A DNA stretch of 64,000 bases from Flavobacteriaceae bacterium (GCA_947456815.1 CANGTL010000005.1:1-64000); one strand, 5' to 3'; positions 14,740 through 24,053 are shown, numbered from the stretch's first letter. The notes: a model not told the origin generated them from the sequence alone. A program made the numbers and translations.

Positions 14740-15885
14740 TCAATACGCCACGTACTCCGTAATCTCCAACCCATAACCAATCATTCCAACGCGTTTGGTG
14801 TGCTCGGCGTTTGATACCAATCGAATTTTTGAGATGTCTATATCATGTAGGATTTGAGCACCAATCCCAAAATCCTTATTGTCCATTTTAATTTGTGGTG
14901 CTTTGAAAATACCTTTCGACTGTAGTGTTTTCAACTCGACGATGCGGTTCAAAAGATTTGAAGTCTGCATTTCTTGGTTGATAAACAAAATCGCGCCTTT
15001 TCCTTCGTCATGCAGCAATTGAAACATGTCGTCGAGCTTCTTGTCGGCATTATTCGTTAAAGTGCCTAGAATATCATTATTCACTAAGGTCGAATTAATA
15101 CGTGTGAGTATCGGTTCTCCAATGTTCCAAGTGCCTTTGGTTAAGGCCAGATGTACTTGTTTGTTCGTAGTTTGTTCATACGCGCGCAAACGGAATTTTC
15201 CAAATCGGGTTTCGATATCAAAGTCTTCTTTTTTCGTGATTAAACTGTCGTGTTGCATGCGATATGCCACTAAATCCTCAATCGAAACCAACTTCAAATC
15301 GAATTTTTTTGCCACTTCTACCAGTTGAGGTAATCGTGCCATGGTGCCATCTTCATTCATGATTTCGACGATGAGTCCAGCAGATTTGTAGCCAGCCAAT
15401 CTTGCAAAATCAATTGCAGCTTCGGTATGTCCGGTGCGTCTCAATACGCCACCTTGTTTGGCTATTAGCGGAAAAATATGTCCAGGTCGCGCCAATTCAT
15501 GCGGTTTGGTGTTGGCATCGGTCAACGCCAATACGGTCTTGGCTCTATCGGATGCTGAAATACCAGTGGTTACGCCATTTCCGCGCAGATCCACAGAAAC
15601 GGTAAAAGCAGTTTCCATTGGGTCGGTATTGTTGTTGACCATCGCGTGTAAGCCGAGATCTTTGCATCGATTCTCTGTCAAAGGCACACAAATTAATCCT
15701 CGGCCGTGCGTCGCCATAAAGTTGATCATCTCTGGGGTGACCATTTCTGCCGCGGCAAGAAAATCTCCTTCATTCTCTCGGTCTTCATCGTCAACAACAA
15801 TAATCACTTTTCCTTGACGGATATCTTCAATGGCTTCCTCAATGGTGTTGAGTTTTATTTTTTCAATTTCCATATTATTATTCAT
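14740..15885 (-). CDS. ribB: 3,4-Dihydroxy-2-butanone-4-phosphate synthase with degenerate GTP cyclohydrolase II domain
   Basis: Residues 1-210 form a complete DHBP synthase: DDEDRENEGD (32-41), HGRGLICVPLT, TGISASDRAKT and RPGHIFPLIA with GHTEAA, so ribulose-5-phosphate conversion for riboflavin synthesis looks intact. Residues 215-381 align with GTP cyclohydrolase II, but the three zinc cysteines are replaced (L267, N278, A280), as is the arginine before the second cysteine. The RQEGRGIGL motif reads INQEMQTSN. The second half is therefore probably not a cyclohydrolase, and GTP cyclohydrolase II should be encoded elsewhere. The start overlaps the end of the lptF/G gene by 8 bp. Confidence 0.9.
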   Translation of the reverse strand: MNNNMEIEKIKLNTIEEAIEDIRQGKVIIVVDDEDRENEGDFLAAAEMVTPEMINFMATHGRGLICVPLTENRCKDLGLHAMVNNNTDPMETAFTVSVDLRGNGVTTGISASDRAKTVLALTDANTKPHELARPGHIFPLIAKQGGVLRRTGHTEAAIDFARLAGYKSAGLIVEIMNEDGTMARLPQLVEVAKKFDLKLVSIEDLVAYRMQHDSLITKKEDFDIETRFGKFRLRAYEQTTNKQVHLALTKGTWNIGEPILTRINSTLVNNDILGTLTNNADKKLDDMFQLLHDEGKGAILFINQEMQTSNLLNRIVELKTLQSKGIFKAPQIKMDNKDFGIGAQILHDIDISKIRLVSNAEHTKRVGMIGYGLEITEYVAY

Positions 15886-17311
15886 TGTTTGAAGGAAATA
15901 TTTTTTTAAAGAACTTGTGAATTGGCGTTAAGATGACATCCATATTAACCAAACCAATATCGTTTGTGGCGCGATAGGTCAACAAAATCGCAAGCGGCAA
16001 TAAAATCATTGTGGAAAGCCAACATCCAAGAAATGGAGAAATCTCATTTTCTTGCGCCACTTTTTTCCCAAAGGTATTTACAAAATGGAAAATAATAAAA
16101 ATCGTAACTGCAAATACAATCGGTAATCCGAGCCCACCTTTTCTGATAATAGCGCCCAATGGAGCTCCGATAAAGAACATCAGCAAACAGGAAAGTGCAA
16201 TCACGAATTTCTCGTAGATGGCAATCCAATGTTCGTTAATCGTCTCAATTTTGTTGTCAAGTTCCGACTTGTAACTCTCAATCGAGAATTTGTTGTTCGT
16301 TGCGTAATTAGATGCAATGCTCAGCAGATTTGCTTTTTCAGCATTTGAATACTTAGATAGTATATCGGTTTTCAAATTTGTATTTGTATTGCTGCTTTTG
16401 AAATTAGACGTTGTGGTCCCAATTCTCTGGTAGATATTGTCTGAAATAGAAATCACATCTTTCTTGTAATTTGCATTCAAGGAATCTACCGTGTACAAAA
16501 GCTCTTTCAAAGTAAGCATCTTGTCGGTATTCTTGACTTGAAAATCATCTTCTGAGTTGGCGTTTAGTTTGGTCAAATCAATGTTGATGATGTATTTCTT
16601 AAAGGAACTTTTGGCAAAGGGAAGTTTCTTTCTTTCCTCATATTTTTTCGGAACCAGATCCTCGTAATAGTAGCCGTCATTCAGGACCAGTTGCAAAATA
16701 CTCGATTTGTCGCTGCTGATCAATTCACCAGTTTTTGCCTTTATCACATTCTTGCTGCCATCAAAACTGTATGTTTTCTTGTGGATGGTAACGCCAGTCA
16801 AGAAATTACCGTTTTCGCCGGATTTCTTGTTTACTTTGATATTGTAGCTCCCAACTTCACTAAATTGACCTTCAGCAATAGCCATCGCGGGCTTCATTTG
16901 TGCAATTTCCTTACGGAAGTTGATAAACTTGTATTCGGCGTAAGGGATGACATTGTTTGCGAAGAAAAAGGCAGCACCGCTTAAGAATATGATAAAAAGC
17001 GTTAGGCCTTTCATAATGCGCTGTAAGGAGATTCCAGCAGATTTCATGGCGGCAAACTCGTAGTTCTCAGCCAAGTCTCCAAAAGTCATAATCGATGCCA
17101 ACAATACCGATAACGGCAGCACGAGCGGCACCAAACTTGGCATTTTGAATAGGAGAAATTTGACAATTAGCATAACATCTAAGTCTTTTCCTGCCAATTC
17201 AGAAATAAAAAGCCATACCGTTTGAAGAATAAATATGAGCAACAAAATGACAAATACAGTCGTAAATGTAGTAATGAAGGACTTTAGAATGTATCGGTCG
17301 AGTATTTTCAC
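15878..17311 (-). CDS. LptF/LptG family permease (YjgP/YjgQ)
   Basis: The protein has the LptF/G layout: three N-terminal membrane helices (MKILDRYILKSFITTFTTVFVILL is the conserved opening), a periplasmic beta-jellyroll of about 270 residues, and three C-terminal helices including a glycine-rich FFIGAPLGAIIRKGGLGLPIVF segment. LptF and LptG form the membrane part of the ABC transporter that extracts lipopolysaccharide and feeds it to the LptA bridge. At 477 residues it is longer than E. coli LptF because of the periplasmic part. It is in line with lolA and ftsK upstream and overlaps ribB downstream. Confidence 0.9.
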   Translation of the reverse strand: MKILDRYILKSFITTFTTVFVILLLIFILQTVWLFISELAGKDLDVMLIVKFLLFKMPSLVPLVLPLSVLLASIMTFGDLAENYEFAAMKSAGISLQRIMKGLTLFIIFLSGAAFFFANNVIPYAEYKFINFRKEIAQMKPAMAIAEGQFSEVGSYNIKVNKKSGENGNFLTGVTIHKKTYSFDGSKNVIKAKTGELISSDKSSILQLVLNDGYYYEDLVPKKYEERKKLPFAKSSFKKYIINIDLTKLNANSEDDFQVKNTDKMLTLKELLYTVDSLNANYKKDVISISDNIYQRIGTTTSNFKSSNTNTNLKTDILSKYSNAEKANLLSIASNYATNNKFSIESYKSELDNKIETINEHWIAIYEKFVIALSCLLMFFIGAPLGAIIRKGGLGLPIVFAVTIFIIFHFVNTFGKKVAQENEISPFLGCWLSTMILLPLAILLTYRATNDIGLVNMDVILTPIHKFFKKIFPSNNE

Positions 17312-17317
17312 TTAGAA

Positions 17318-17959
17318 TTAATCTAACTTATTGATGTAGTATTTAGGATATTTACTCGAATCAAAGGTAAATTGATTTTTTGATAATGGTTGGTTGATTT
17401 TAAAAGAATTAACCGTTAGCGTTGTTTTGCTTCCGTTTTTACCAACTTCAATCAAATTGTAAATGTTCTTGGTTTGAATGTCGATGCCTAACAGAATTTC
17501 TTTTCGCTGATCTTTGGCACTAGTAGGCACTAGTTTGACGTATTGTATTTGGCGTCCTTTTATATTTTGACTAATATCCCAAGTATATTTATAGCCGGTA
17601 TTGTAAAAGGTTAGCATTTTTGAAGGTGTAACTGCCGCATCGTCTTTTTCATCAAATTTTGAAATCGACACTTCTTCATCTTCAGGATTGATGGTGTAGA
17701 TTTTTTTTCCATCGAAAATTTTTGTGACGCCCATCAAATTCAAGACATACATATTTCCTTTCATGGTCACATTGCCTTTACTTTCTTGGTTGATGTTTTC
17801 TTTGGCGTTATTTAAGGCGTACTTAAAGTCGATCACTATATTGTTATAGCTTTTAACTTTAGCGGTAACTTGATCTAATAATTCTTTGGCTTTTTTGTCT
17901 TGTGCGGTAGTCGCGTAATTAATGAAGAGTAGAAATGCAAAAAGGGCAATCTTTTTCAT
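17318..17959 (-). CDS. lolA: LolA-like outer-membrane lipoprotein carrier
   Basis: LolA carries lipoproteins across the periplasm. The 213-residue product has a signal peptide MKKIALFAFLLFINYATTAQ, then the incomplete beta-barrel fold typical of LolA, with ITNPE-like turns and FDGKKIYTINPEDEEVSIS. I chose ATG 17959 rather than 17980, because the shorter form starts with a canonical signal peptide and avoids a 20-bp overlap with ftsK. It is probably translationally coupled to ftsK. Confidence 0.85.
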   Translation of the reverse strand: MKKIALFAFLLFINYATTAQDKKAKELLDQVTAKVKSYNNIVIDFKYALNNAKENINQESKGNVTMKGNMYVLNLMGVTKIFDGKKIYTINPEDEEVSISKFDEKDDAAVTPSKMLTFYNTGYKYTWDISQNIKGRQIQYVKLVPTSAKDQRKEILLGIDIQTKNIYNLIEVGKNGSKTTLTVNSFKINQPLSKNQFTFDSSKYPKYYINKLD

Positions 17960-17960
17960 G

Positions 17961-20420
17961 TTATAGATTATTTTGTTCATTATTGAAAAACTGATCCAAA
18001 GCGCTCAAATCGGTTATCGTAACGTTTCTTGCCTTACTTCCTTCAAACGGTCCTACAATGCCAGCAGCTTCCAATTGGTCTATTAATCTGCCAGCTCTGT
18101 TGTAACCTAATTTTAATTTTCTTTGAAGTAAAGAAGCCGAACCTTGTTGTGCGGTAACAATAATTTCAGCAGCTTCGCGAAAGAGGGAATCCCTTTCAGA
18201 AATGTCCATATCAAGAGTGGTGCCACTTTCCTCCCCAATAAACTCCGGAAGTAAATAGGCGTCAGGATATGCTTTTTGTGATCCAATAAATTCTGTGATT
18301 TTTTCAACTTCAGGTGTGTCAACAAATGCGCATTGCACACGAACCAAATCATTGCCATTGGTATACAACATATCTCCACGTCCGATTAACTGGTCGGCGC
18401 CTTGCGTATCTAAAATGGTTCTGGAATCGATTTTAGAAGTTACACGAAAGGCAATTCGCGCTGGGAAATTGGCTTTAATGATACCTGTTATTACATTCAC
18501 CGATGGACGTTGCGTTGCAATAATTAAATGAATACCAATCGCACGTGCTAACTGCGCCAAACGGGCAATCGGCGTTTCTACTTCTTTACCAGCGGTCATA
18601 ATCAAATCGGCAAACTCATCGACCACTAGAACAATATAAGGTAAGAAACGATGTCCATTTTCTGGATTCAATTTTCGTCCTTTGAATTTCTCGTTGTATT
18701 CTTTGATGTTTCGCACCATCGCGTCTTTCAAAAGCGAATAACGATTATCCATTTCAACGCAAAGTGAATTTAAAGTGTTGATTACTTTGGTGTTGTCGGT
18801 AATAATGGCATCTCCTGAATCGGGTAATTTTGCTAAATAATGTCTTTCGATTTTATTGAACAACGTCAATTCCACTTTTTTCGGATCAACCAAAACAAAT
18901 TTTACTTCAGCAGGATGTTTTTTGTACAAAAGTGAAGTCAATACGGCATTCAATCCCACGGATTTCCCTTGTCCAGTTGCTCCCGCCATCAACAAGTGCG
19001 GCATTTTAGCTAAATCGACCACAAAGGTTTCATTTGAGATTGTTTTACCTAAAGCAATCGGCAATTCCATTTCAGCTTCTTGAAACTTCGCAGAACCAAT
19101 CACACTTTTCATAGAAACCATGGTTGGATTCTTATTCGGAACCTCAATTCCAATCGTTCCTTTCCCAGGAATAGGAGCGATGATACGAATTCCTAATGCA
19201 GAAAGCGATAACGCAATATCGTCTTCTAAACTTTTGATTTTTGAAATACGAATACCCGCTTCTGGGACAATTTCATATAAAGTTACTGATGGTCCAACAG
19301 TCGCTTTGATTTGTGCAATTTCTATCTTGTAGTTCCGAAGCGTTTCTACAATATTGTTTTTATTTTCTTCTAGTTCCGCTTGATTGATGGTAATTCCGCC
19401 ACCGGCGTATTCCTTCAATAAATCTAAAGTTGGGAATTTATAATTGGACAATTCTAAAGTCGGGTCAAATAGACCGAAGTCAGCAACTAACTTCGAAGCC
19501 AAGTTTTCTTCAATCGTGGCTTCTTCAGGTGCTTTTTCGATGACAAACGAATCATCGTTCGTGGTAATAATCTGTGGAGTAGGAGGCGTAACGATTGGTG
19601 CCGTTTTTACGCTTGGTTCTAGCGTAATTTCTGACGGATGCTCAATAGTTGGCTTAAGTGTTTCTTTTTTGATTTCGAATTGACTTGGCGTTTTTAATTC
19701 AGGTTCGTCCTCGATATCTTCTTCTAAATCTTCCTCTTCTTTTACTGCAAATTCTTCCAAATTGTAAGTGCTGTCAGACATTGGCATTTTTACCGACGCC
19801 AAATCGTCTGAAAGTTCTTTTTTATTACGCTCAAAAAATGCCTTAACTGTATCTGGAGAAATCTTAATTTTAAAGATCAGATAGATCGTGATGCCTAGAA
19901 TCAAAACCAGCATGGTGCCAATTCTTCCAATATAATCTTGAGAAAACAGATTCATTTCATAACCAATCGTTCCTCCCAATTCGGGCAAAGTGTTGGCAAA
20001 GAATCCGAAAAGGATCGAAATCAAGACGATGGCAAATAAATCCCAAAACCAAATATTTTTTAGTTTTCTAAGTGGAATATCTAAGGCTAGAAAAGAGCCC
20101 GTTAGAAAAAACAATTTTACAAACAAAAAAGAAGCTGCGCCGAATCCTTTGTAAATAAAGAAGTCAGAGATGATGGCGCCAAATTTCCCCAACCAATTTT
20201 TTGATTTTTCACCGCGATCGGCAAGCAATTGAAGCGTGCTTTGATCTTCGTGACCATAGATAAAAAAAGAAACAAATGCGACAAGCAGTGCAATCGAAAA
20301 CAGGACAAATATAGCACCGACTAAAAGTTTTTGTTGTCGGGTCACTTTCCAAAACTTTTTAGTTTCAGAAGCATTTTCCGTTTTATTTTCCGAGGTTTCT
20401 TTTTTAGTTGATTTTGCCAT
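17961..20420 (-). CDS. ftsK: DNA translocase FtsK
   Basis: The 819-residue protein has about four N-terminal membrane helices (residues 30-185), a Pro/Glu-rich linker (about 200-300), and the RecA-like motor: Walker A GATGQGKSVGLN, Walker B VLVVDEFADLI, and the IATQRPSVNVITG motif. A C-terminal winged-helix gamma domain (ASLLQRKLKLGYNRAGRLIDQLEAAGIVGP) recognises KOPS-like sequences. FtsK anchors at the septum and pumps DNA to resolve chromosome dimers with XerCD. The linker is short compared with E. coli FtsK. Confidence 0.96.
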   Translation of the reverse strand: MAKSTKKETSENKTENASETKKFWKVTRQQKLLVGAIFVLFSIALLVAFVSFFIYGHEDQSTLQLLADRGEKSKNWLGKFGAIISDFFIYKGFGAASFLFVKLFFLTGSFLALDIPLRKLKNIWFWDLFAIVLISILFGFFANTLPELGGTIGYEMNLFSQDYIGRIGTMLVLILGITIYLIFKIKISPDTVKAFFERNKKELSDDLASVKMPMSDSTYNLEEFAVKEEEDLEEDIEDEPELKTPSQFEIKKETLKPTIEHPSEITLEPSVKTAPIVTPPTPQIITTNDDSFVIEKAPEEATIEENLASKLVADFGLFDPTLELSNYKFPTLDLLKEYAGGGITINQAELEENKNNIVETLRNYKIEIAQIKATVGPSVTLYEIVPEAGIRISKIKSLEDDIALSLSALGIRIIAPIPGKGTIGIEVPNKNPTMVSMKSVIGSAKFQEAEMELPIALGKTISNETFVVDLAKMPHLLMAGATGQGKSVGLNAVLTSLLYKKHPAEVKFVLVDPKKVELTLFNKIERHYLAKLPDSGDAIITDNTKVINTLNSLCVEMDNRYSLLKDAMVRNIKEYNEKFKGRKLNPENGHRFLPYIVLVVDEFADLIMTAGKEVETPIARLAQLARAIGIHLIIATQRPSVNVITGIIKANFPARIAFRVTSKIDSRTILDTQGADQLIGRGDMLYTNGNDLVRVQCAFVDTPEVEKITEFIGSQKAYPDAYLLPEFIGEESGTTLDMDISERDSLFREAAEIIVTAQQGSASLLQRKLKLGYNRAGRLIDQLEAAGIVGPFEGSKARNVTITDLSALDQFFNNEQNNL

Positions 20421-20449
20421 TGAAAATACGTTCTTTGAAAAAAGTTGAA

Positions 20450-20824
20450 TTATAGAAATTTAGGAACATAAATAATCAAAATGATAGCAATCGCGGTCAT
20501 CGCCGCAAAAAAGACGGAGCCTGCGGCAATATCTTTAATAAAACCAATCTTTTCATGATAGTTTGGATGAATAAAATCGGCTATTTTTTCTACTGCTGTA
20601 TTCAAACCTTCAATACTCAACACCAAGCCTAAAGCTAATATTTGAAATAACCATTCTGTTGTTGATATGTGGCAATAAAAGCCCGCCAAAATCAGTAAGA
20701 CGCCAACTGAAGATTGCACCATGATGCTGTGTTCTGTCGTAATCAATTTGATCGCGCCTCTTAAGGCAAAGCCCATGCTTTTTAATCTGCCGGTGACAAA
20801 AGTGTTGTCTTTTTGAAATTCCAT
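20450..20824 (-). CDS. dgkA: Diacylglycerol kinase family membrane protein
   Basis: This 124-residue integral membrane protein has three predicted helices and the DgkA/undecaprenol kinase signature EGLNTAVEKIADF followed by KDIAAGSVFFAA. It phosphorylates diacylglycerol or undecaprenol at the inner membrane. The substrate (DAG or undecaprenol) is not settled by sequence. It sits between tpx and ftsK on the same strand. Confidence 0.9.
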   Translation of the reverse strand: MEFQKDNTFVTGRLKSMGFALRGAIKLITTEHSIMVQSSVGVLLILAGFYCHISTTEWLFQILALGLVLSIEGLNTAVEKIADFIHPNYHEKIGFIKDIAAGSVFFAAMTAIAIILIIYVPKFL

Positions 20825-20834
20825 TTATAGAGAA

Positions 20835-21332
20835 TTATAGTGATGCTAGGGCATTTTCGTAATTGGGCTCGTCGGCAATTTCTGGAACTTGTTCTGTGTA
20901 TATTACGTTCCCGTTTTCATCAATCACAATGACAACTCTTGAGTGCAAACCTGCTAAAGCACTATCAGTAATTTCAAGGCCGTAAGTTTTTCCAAAACTT
21001 CCATCTCTAAAATCTGATAGATTGAGCACATTTTCCAATCCTTCTGCTCCGCAAAAACGTTTTTGTGCGAAAGGCAAATCTCTCGAAATACAAAGTACTT
21101 TGGTATTTGCTAATTGACTGGCTTGTTCATTGAATTTTCTAACTGAAGTAGCGCAAGTTGGCGTGTCGATACTCGGAAAAATATTCAAAACCAATCTGCT
21201 TCCTTCAAAATCTTTTAACGTAACGACTGATAAGTCATTTTTCACCATGGTAAATGATGGCGCTTTTGAACCAACTTTTGGTAATTCACCATTCGTGTTT
21301 ATTGGGTTTCCACCTAATGTAATTGATGCCAT
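20835..21332 (-). CDS. tpx: Thiol peroxidase (atypical 2-Cys peroxiredoxin)
   Basis: Tpx reduces hydrogen peroxide and organic peroxides using thioredoxin. The peroxidatic cysteine is in TPTCATSVRKF and the resolving cysteine in RFCGAEGLENV, at the spacing expected for Tpx. The opening ITLGGNPINTNGELPKVGSKAPSF is characteristic. The length of 165 residues is normal. No signal peptide is present. It heads the minus-strand block that continues with dgkA and ftsK. Confidence 0.95.
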   Translation of the reverse strand: MASITLGGNPINTNGELPKVGSKAPSFTMVKNDLSVVTLKDFEGSRLVLNIFPSIDTPTCATSVRKFNEQASQLANTKVLCISRDLPFAQKRFCGAEGLENVLNLSDFRDGSFGKTYGLEITDSALAGLHSRVVIVIDENGNVIYTEQVPEIADEPNYENALASL

Positions 21333-21427
21333 TTATTTGAGTTTTTATACGAGCCCAAAAGTATGAAATTATTTCGAGATTCACTTTTAGATTTTTTAAC
21401 ATCTTTTGTTTGGTTAACAGTATTATT

Positions 21428-21447
21428 ATATCGTAATATTGCAATAT
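21428..21447 (+). promoter_or_regulatory. ArsR operator and promoter candidate
   Basis: Two overlapping 12-bp units, ATATCGTAATAT (21428-21439) and the perfect palindrome ATATTGCAATAT (21436-21447), overlap a TAATATTG element that approximates the -7 consensus, with TTG at 21410-21412 upstream. The position 16-35 bp before arsR fits autorepression released by arsenite. Confidence 0.55.
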
Positions 21448-21462
21448 ATAAATAGATAAATT

Positions 21463-21786
21463 ATGGGCGCATCTAAATCAGCTTCTTTTTCTGAGAAACA
21501 TAACGAATTGGCTAGCTTATTCAAAGCTTTATCGCATCCAGCGAGAATTGCGATTGTAGAATATTTGTTGTCTGTTGACACCTGCATCTGTGGTGATATT
21601 GTCAACGAATTGCCTTTGGCACAACCGACGATTTCACAACATTTGAAGGAACTCAAAAACGCCAATATCATCAAAGGAAGCATCGAAGGAACGGCGATTT
21701 GCTATTGTATCAATTCTGAAACGATGGTTAAGATAGAAAGCTATTTCTCGCTGATTTCTAAAACATTAAAAAGTAAATGTTGTTAA
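21463..21786 (+). CDS. arsR: ArsR-family metalloregulator
   Basis: This 107-residue winged-helix repressor shows ALSHPARIAIVEYLL, the metal-binding motif CICGDIV in the alpha3 region (related to the ELCVCDL box of ArsR), and the recognition helix AQPTISQHLKEL. It ends KCC. Arsenite binding to the cysteines would release the operator just upstream. It is the first gene of a four-gene arsenic operon. Confidence 0.93.
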   Translation: MGASKSASFSEKHNELASLFKALSHPARIAIVEYLLSVDTCICGDIVNELPLAQPTISQHLKELKNANIIKGSIEGTAICYCINSETMVKIESYFSLISKTLKSKCC

Positions 21787-21824
21787 TTAAAATCATTCAA
21801 AATTCAAATAAAAAATTCAAAATA

Positions 21825-22295
21825 ATGAAACTATCTCAATTCAAATCGCAACTCGCACAACTCGAAAATCTCGAATTTGTGCTTCAAAACGGAACCAAAG
21901 TCCCTGCTCATTTTCACATTACCGAAGTGGGTATGACCACCAAACAATTTACCGATTGTGGGAATACCTTTAGAATTCAAAAAACCGCAACCTTTCAACT
22001 CTGGACGTCAGTTGATTTTTACCATCGCTTGGAACCTAAAAAGGTTTTGAAAATTATTGAATCGACAGAAAGCATGTTTGCTGGAGAAGATCTAGAAATT
22101 GAAATTGAATACCAACAAGAAACCGTTGGAAAATTTGGTTTGGAGTTTCAAGAGAATCAATTTGTCTTGACCAACACCAAAACGGATTGTCTGGCAAAAG
22201 ATAATTGCGGCATTCCAGCGAAAGTAAAAGTTGCTATGAATCAACTTCAAGAAACTGCCGCATCTTGCTGTGGTTCAGAAATTAATTGCTGCTAA
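21825..22295 (+). CDS. DUF6428 family protein of the arsenic operon
   Basis: This 156-residue soluble protein matches the DUF6428 family found in Bacteroidota arsenic operons. It opens MKLSQFKSQLAQLENLEFVL and contains PAHFHITEVGMTTK and TFQLWTSVDFYHRLEP. Several cysteines cluster at the C-terminus (TDCLAKDNCG and AASCCGSEINCC), suggesting thiol or arsenite binding; this is inference. The ATG at 21825 is chosen because the longer frame begins inside the end of arsR. The function of the family is not established. Confidence 0.8.
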   Translation: MKLSQFKSQLAQLENLEFVLQNGTKVPAHFHITEVGMTTKQFTDCGNTFRIQKTATFQLWTSVDFYHRLEPKKVLKIIESTESMFAGEDLEIEIEYQQETVGKFGLEFQENQFVLTNTKTDCLAKDNCGIPAKVKVAMNQLQETAASCCGSEINCC

Positions 22296-22401
22296 GGATG
22301 AGTCGAATTTTGATTTAGCGAATTGTTTGGCAGCAGACCACACCACGCCATTCGACACGATTCAAAATTTTATTTTTTGCAGTTTTAAAAAGAAGTAAGA
22401 A

Positions 22402-23013
22402 ATGTATTCAAAATTAAAGACAACGATCCGGTCGATTTCGGAAACAACGGTTTCGCCAGAGCGACAAGCCATCTTGCAATCGTTAATCGATTATATTCAG
22501 ACGAATATTTCAAATGGAAAAGCCATTCGATTAAATTTTATCTGCACGCACAACTCCAGACGAAGTCATTTGTCGCAAATTTGGGCACAAACGATGGCTT
22601 TTCATTTCGGAATTCCTAATGTTTATTGCTATTCGGGCGGAACAGAAGCTACCGCCATGTTTCCGAAAGTAGGCGAAACGCTCATCCAGCAAGGATTTGA
22701 AATTCAAAAATTGAGTCAAGAAATTAATCCAGTTTATGCGGTGAAGTTTGATGAAAATGAGCCAGCGGTTATTTGCTTTTCCAAGAAATGTGACGATGCT
22801 TTTAATCCAACGACTGCGTTTGCAGCGATTATGACTTGTTCTTCGGCAGATGAAGGATGCCCATTTATTGCTGGTGCTGAAGTGCGTTTGCCGATTCGGT
22901 ATGACGATCCTAAAGCTTTTGACGGCACAGATTTGATGGATGCCAAATATGCAGAGCGAAGTCTTGAAATTGCGGCCGAAATGTATTATGTATTTTCTAA
23001 AGTAAAATCATGA
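22402..23013 (+). CDS. arsC: Arsenate reductase-like low-molecular-weight protein tyrosine phosphatase
   Basis: The 203-residue protein has the P-loop FICTHNSRRSHLSQ (C-x5-R-S) of LMW phosphatase-fold arsenate reductases. Downstream cysteines in VICFSKKCDDAF and TCSSADEGCPF could form the redox relay that reduces arsenate to arsenite. The stop codon overlaps the acr3 start by 4 bp. It is longer than B. subtilis ArsC (139 residues) by an N-terminal helix and a C-terminal extension, as in related Bacteroidota proteins. Activity on arsenate rather than phosphotyrosine is inferred from context. Confidence 0.85.
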   Translation: MYSKLKTTIRSISETTVSPERQAILQSLIDYIQTNISNGKAIRLNFICTHNSRRSHLSQIWAQTMAFHFGIPNVYCYSGGTEATAMFPKVGETLIQQGFEIQKLSQEINPVYAVKFDENEPAVICFSKKCDDAFNPTTAFAAIMTCSSADEGCPFIAGAEVRLPIRYDDPKAFDGTDLMDAKYAERSLEIAAEMYYVFSKVKS

Positions 23014-24053
23014 AAAAAAGACTTTCCTTTCTCGACAAATATCTAACGCTTTGGATATTTCTCGCCATGCTTCTGGGTGTTGGAATAGGCTATTTCGTTC
23101 CCAACTCTTCTAATTTTATCAACTCGTTTTCATCTGGAACAACGAATATACCGTTGGCGATTGGTTTGATATTGATGATGTATCCGCCGTTGACAAAAAT
23201 CGATTTTTCCAAGATTCCCAAAATGTTCGAGCAGCCGAAATTATTGACCGCGTCTTTTTTGATCACTTGGATTGTTGGTCCATTTTTGATGTTTTTGCTA
23301 TCGACTTTTTTCTTGAAAGATTATCCAGAATACATGACCGGATTGATTATCATTGGCATTGCGCCTTGCATTGCGATGGTGATTGTTTGGAATGAATTGG
23401 CGGAAGGCAACCGCGAATTGACTGCTGGCTTAATCGGAATTAACAGCTTGTTGCAAGTCTTTTTCTTCAGCTCTTATGCTTATTTCTACTTGAAAGTGAT
23501 GTTGCCATTATTCGGCATCAAAGGCTTGGAACTGAATATTACGATAGTTGAAATTGCGCAAACTGTTGGGATTTATCTCGGAATTCCATTTGTGTTGGCT
23601 GTTGTGAGTCGATTTGCGATTCGAAAGTTTGTAGGTGAAAAATGGTTCAATCAAAAGTTCATTCCGTTTGTTTCTCCGATTACGTTAATTGCATTGTTGT
23701 TTACCATCGTGGTGATGTTTAGTTTGAAAGGCGCGATGATCGTCGATTTGCCGTTGGATGTCATTCGAATTGCGATTCCACTGGTAATCTTTTTTGCGAT
23801 CATGTTCTTCTTGATGTTTTTTGTGTCAAAGAAAATTGGCGCGAATTATCGTGACTCCGCGGCCTTATCTTTTACCGCAGCCGGAAACAACTTCGAGCTG
23901 GCGATTGCGGTTTCGATTGGTGTTTTTGGAATAAATAGTGGGCAAGCTTTTGCGGGTGTTATTGGTCCGTTGGTGGAAGTTCCCGCGTTGATTATATTGG
24001 TGAATGTGGCGTTTTGGTTGAAGAAGAAGTATTTTTGTAGTTTCTTTCAATAA
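23010..24053 (+). CDS. acr3: ACR3-type arsenite efflux permease
   Basis: This 347-residue inner-membrane protein has about ten helices and the ACR3 hallmark IAPCIAMVIVWNEL, with the conserved functional cysteine, plus AAGNNFELAIAVSIG in a late helix. The opening FLDKYLTLWIFLAMLLGVGIGY is also typical. ACR3 exports arsenite using the proton motive force. The ATGA overlap with arsC shows translational coupling. Confidence 0.94.
   Translation: MKKRLSFLDKYLTLWIFLAMLLGVGIGYFVPNSSNFINSFSSGTTNIPLAIGLILMMYPPLTKIDFSKIPKMFEQPKLLTASFLITWIVGPFLMFLLSTFFLKDYPEYMTGLIIIGIAPCIAMVIVWNELAEGNRELTAGLIGINSLLQVFFFSSYAYFYLKVMLPLFGIKGLELNITIVEIAQTVGIYLGIPFVLAVVSRFAIRKFVGEKWFNQKFIPFVSPITLIALLFTIVVMFSLKGAMIVDLPLDVIRIAIPLVIFFAIMFFLMFFVSKKIGANYRDSAALSFTAAGNNFELAIAVSIGVFGINSGQAFAGVIGPLVEVPALIILVNVAFWLKKKYFCSFFQ

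Noticed and set aside
15434..15817. Plus-strand frames opposite ribBA
   Set aside because: They lie antisense to a clear DHBP synthase gene and show no family features.
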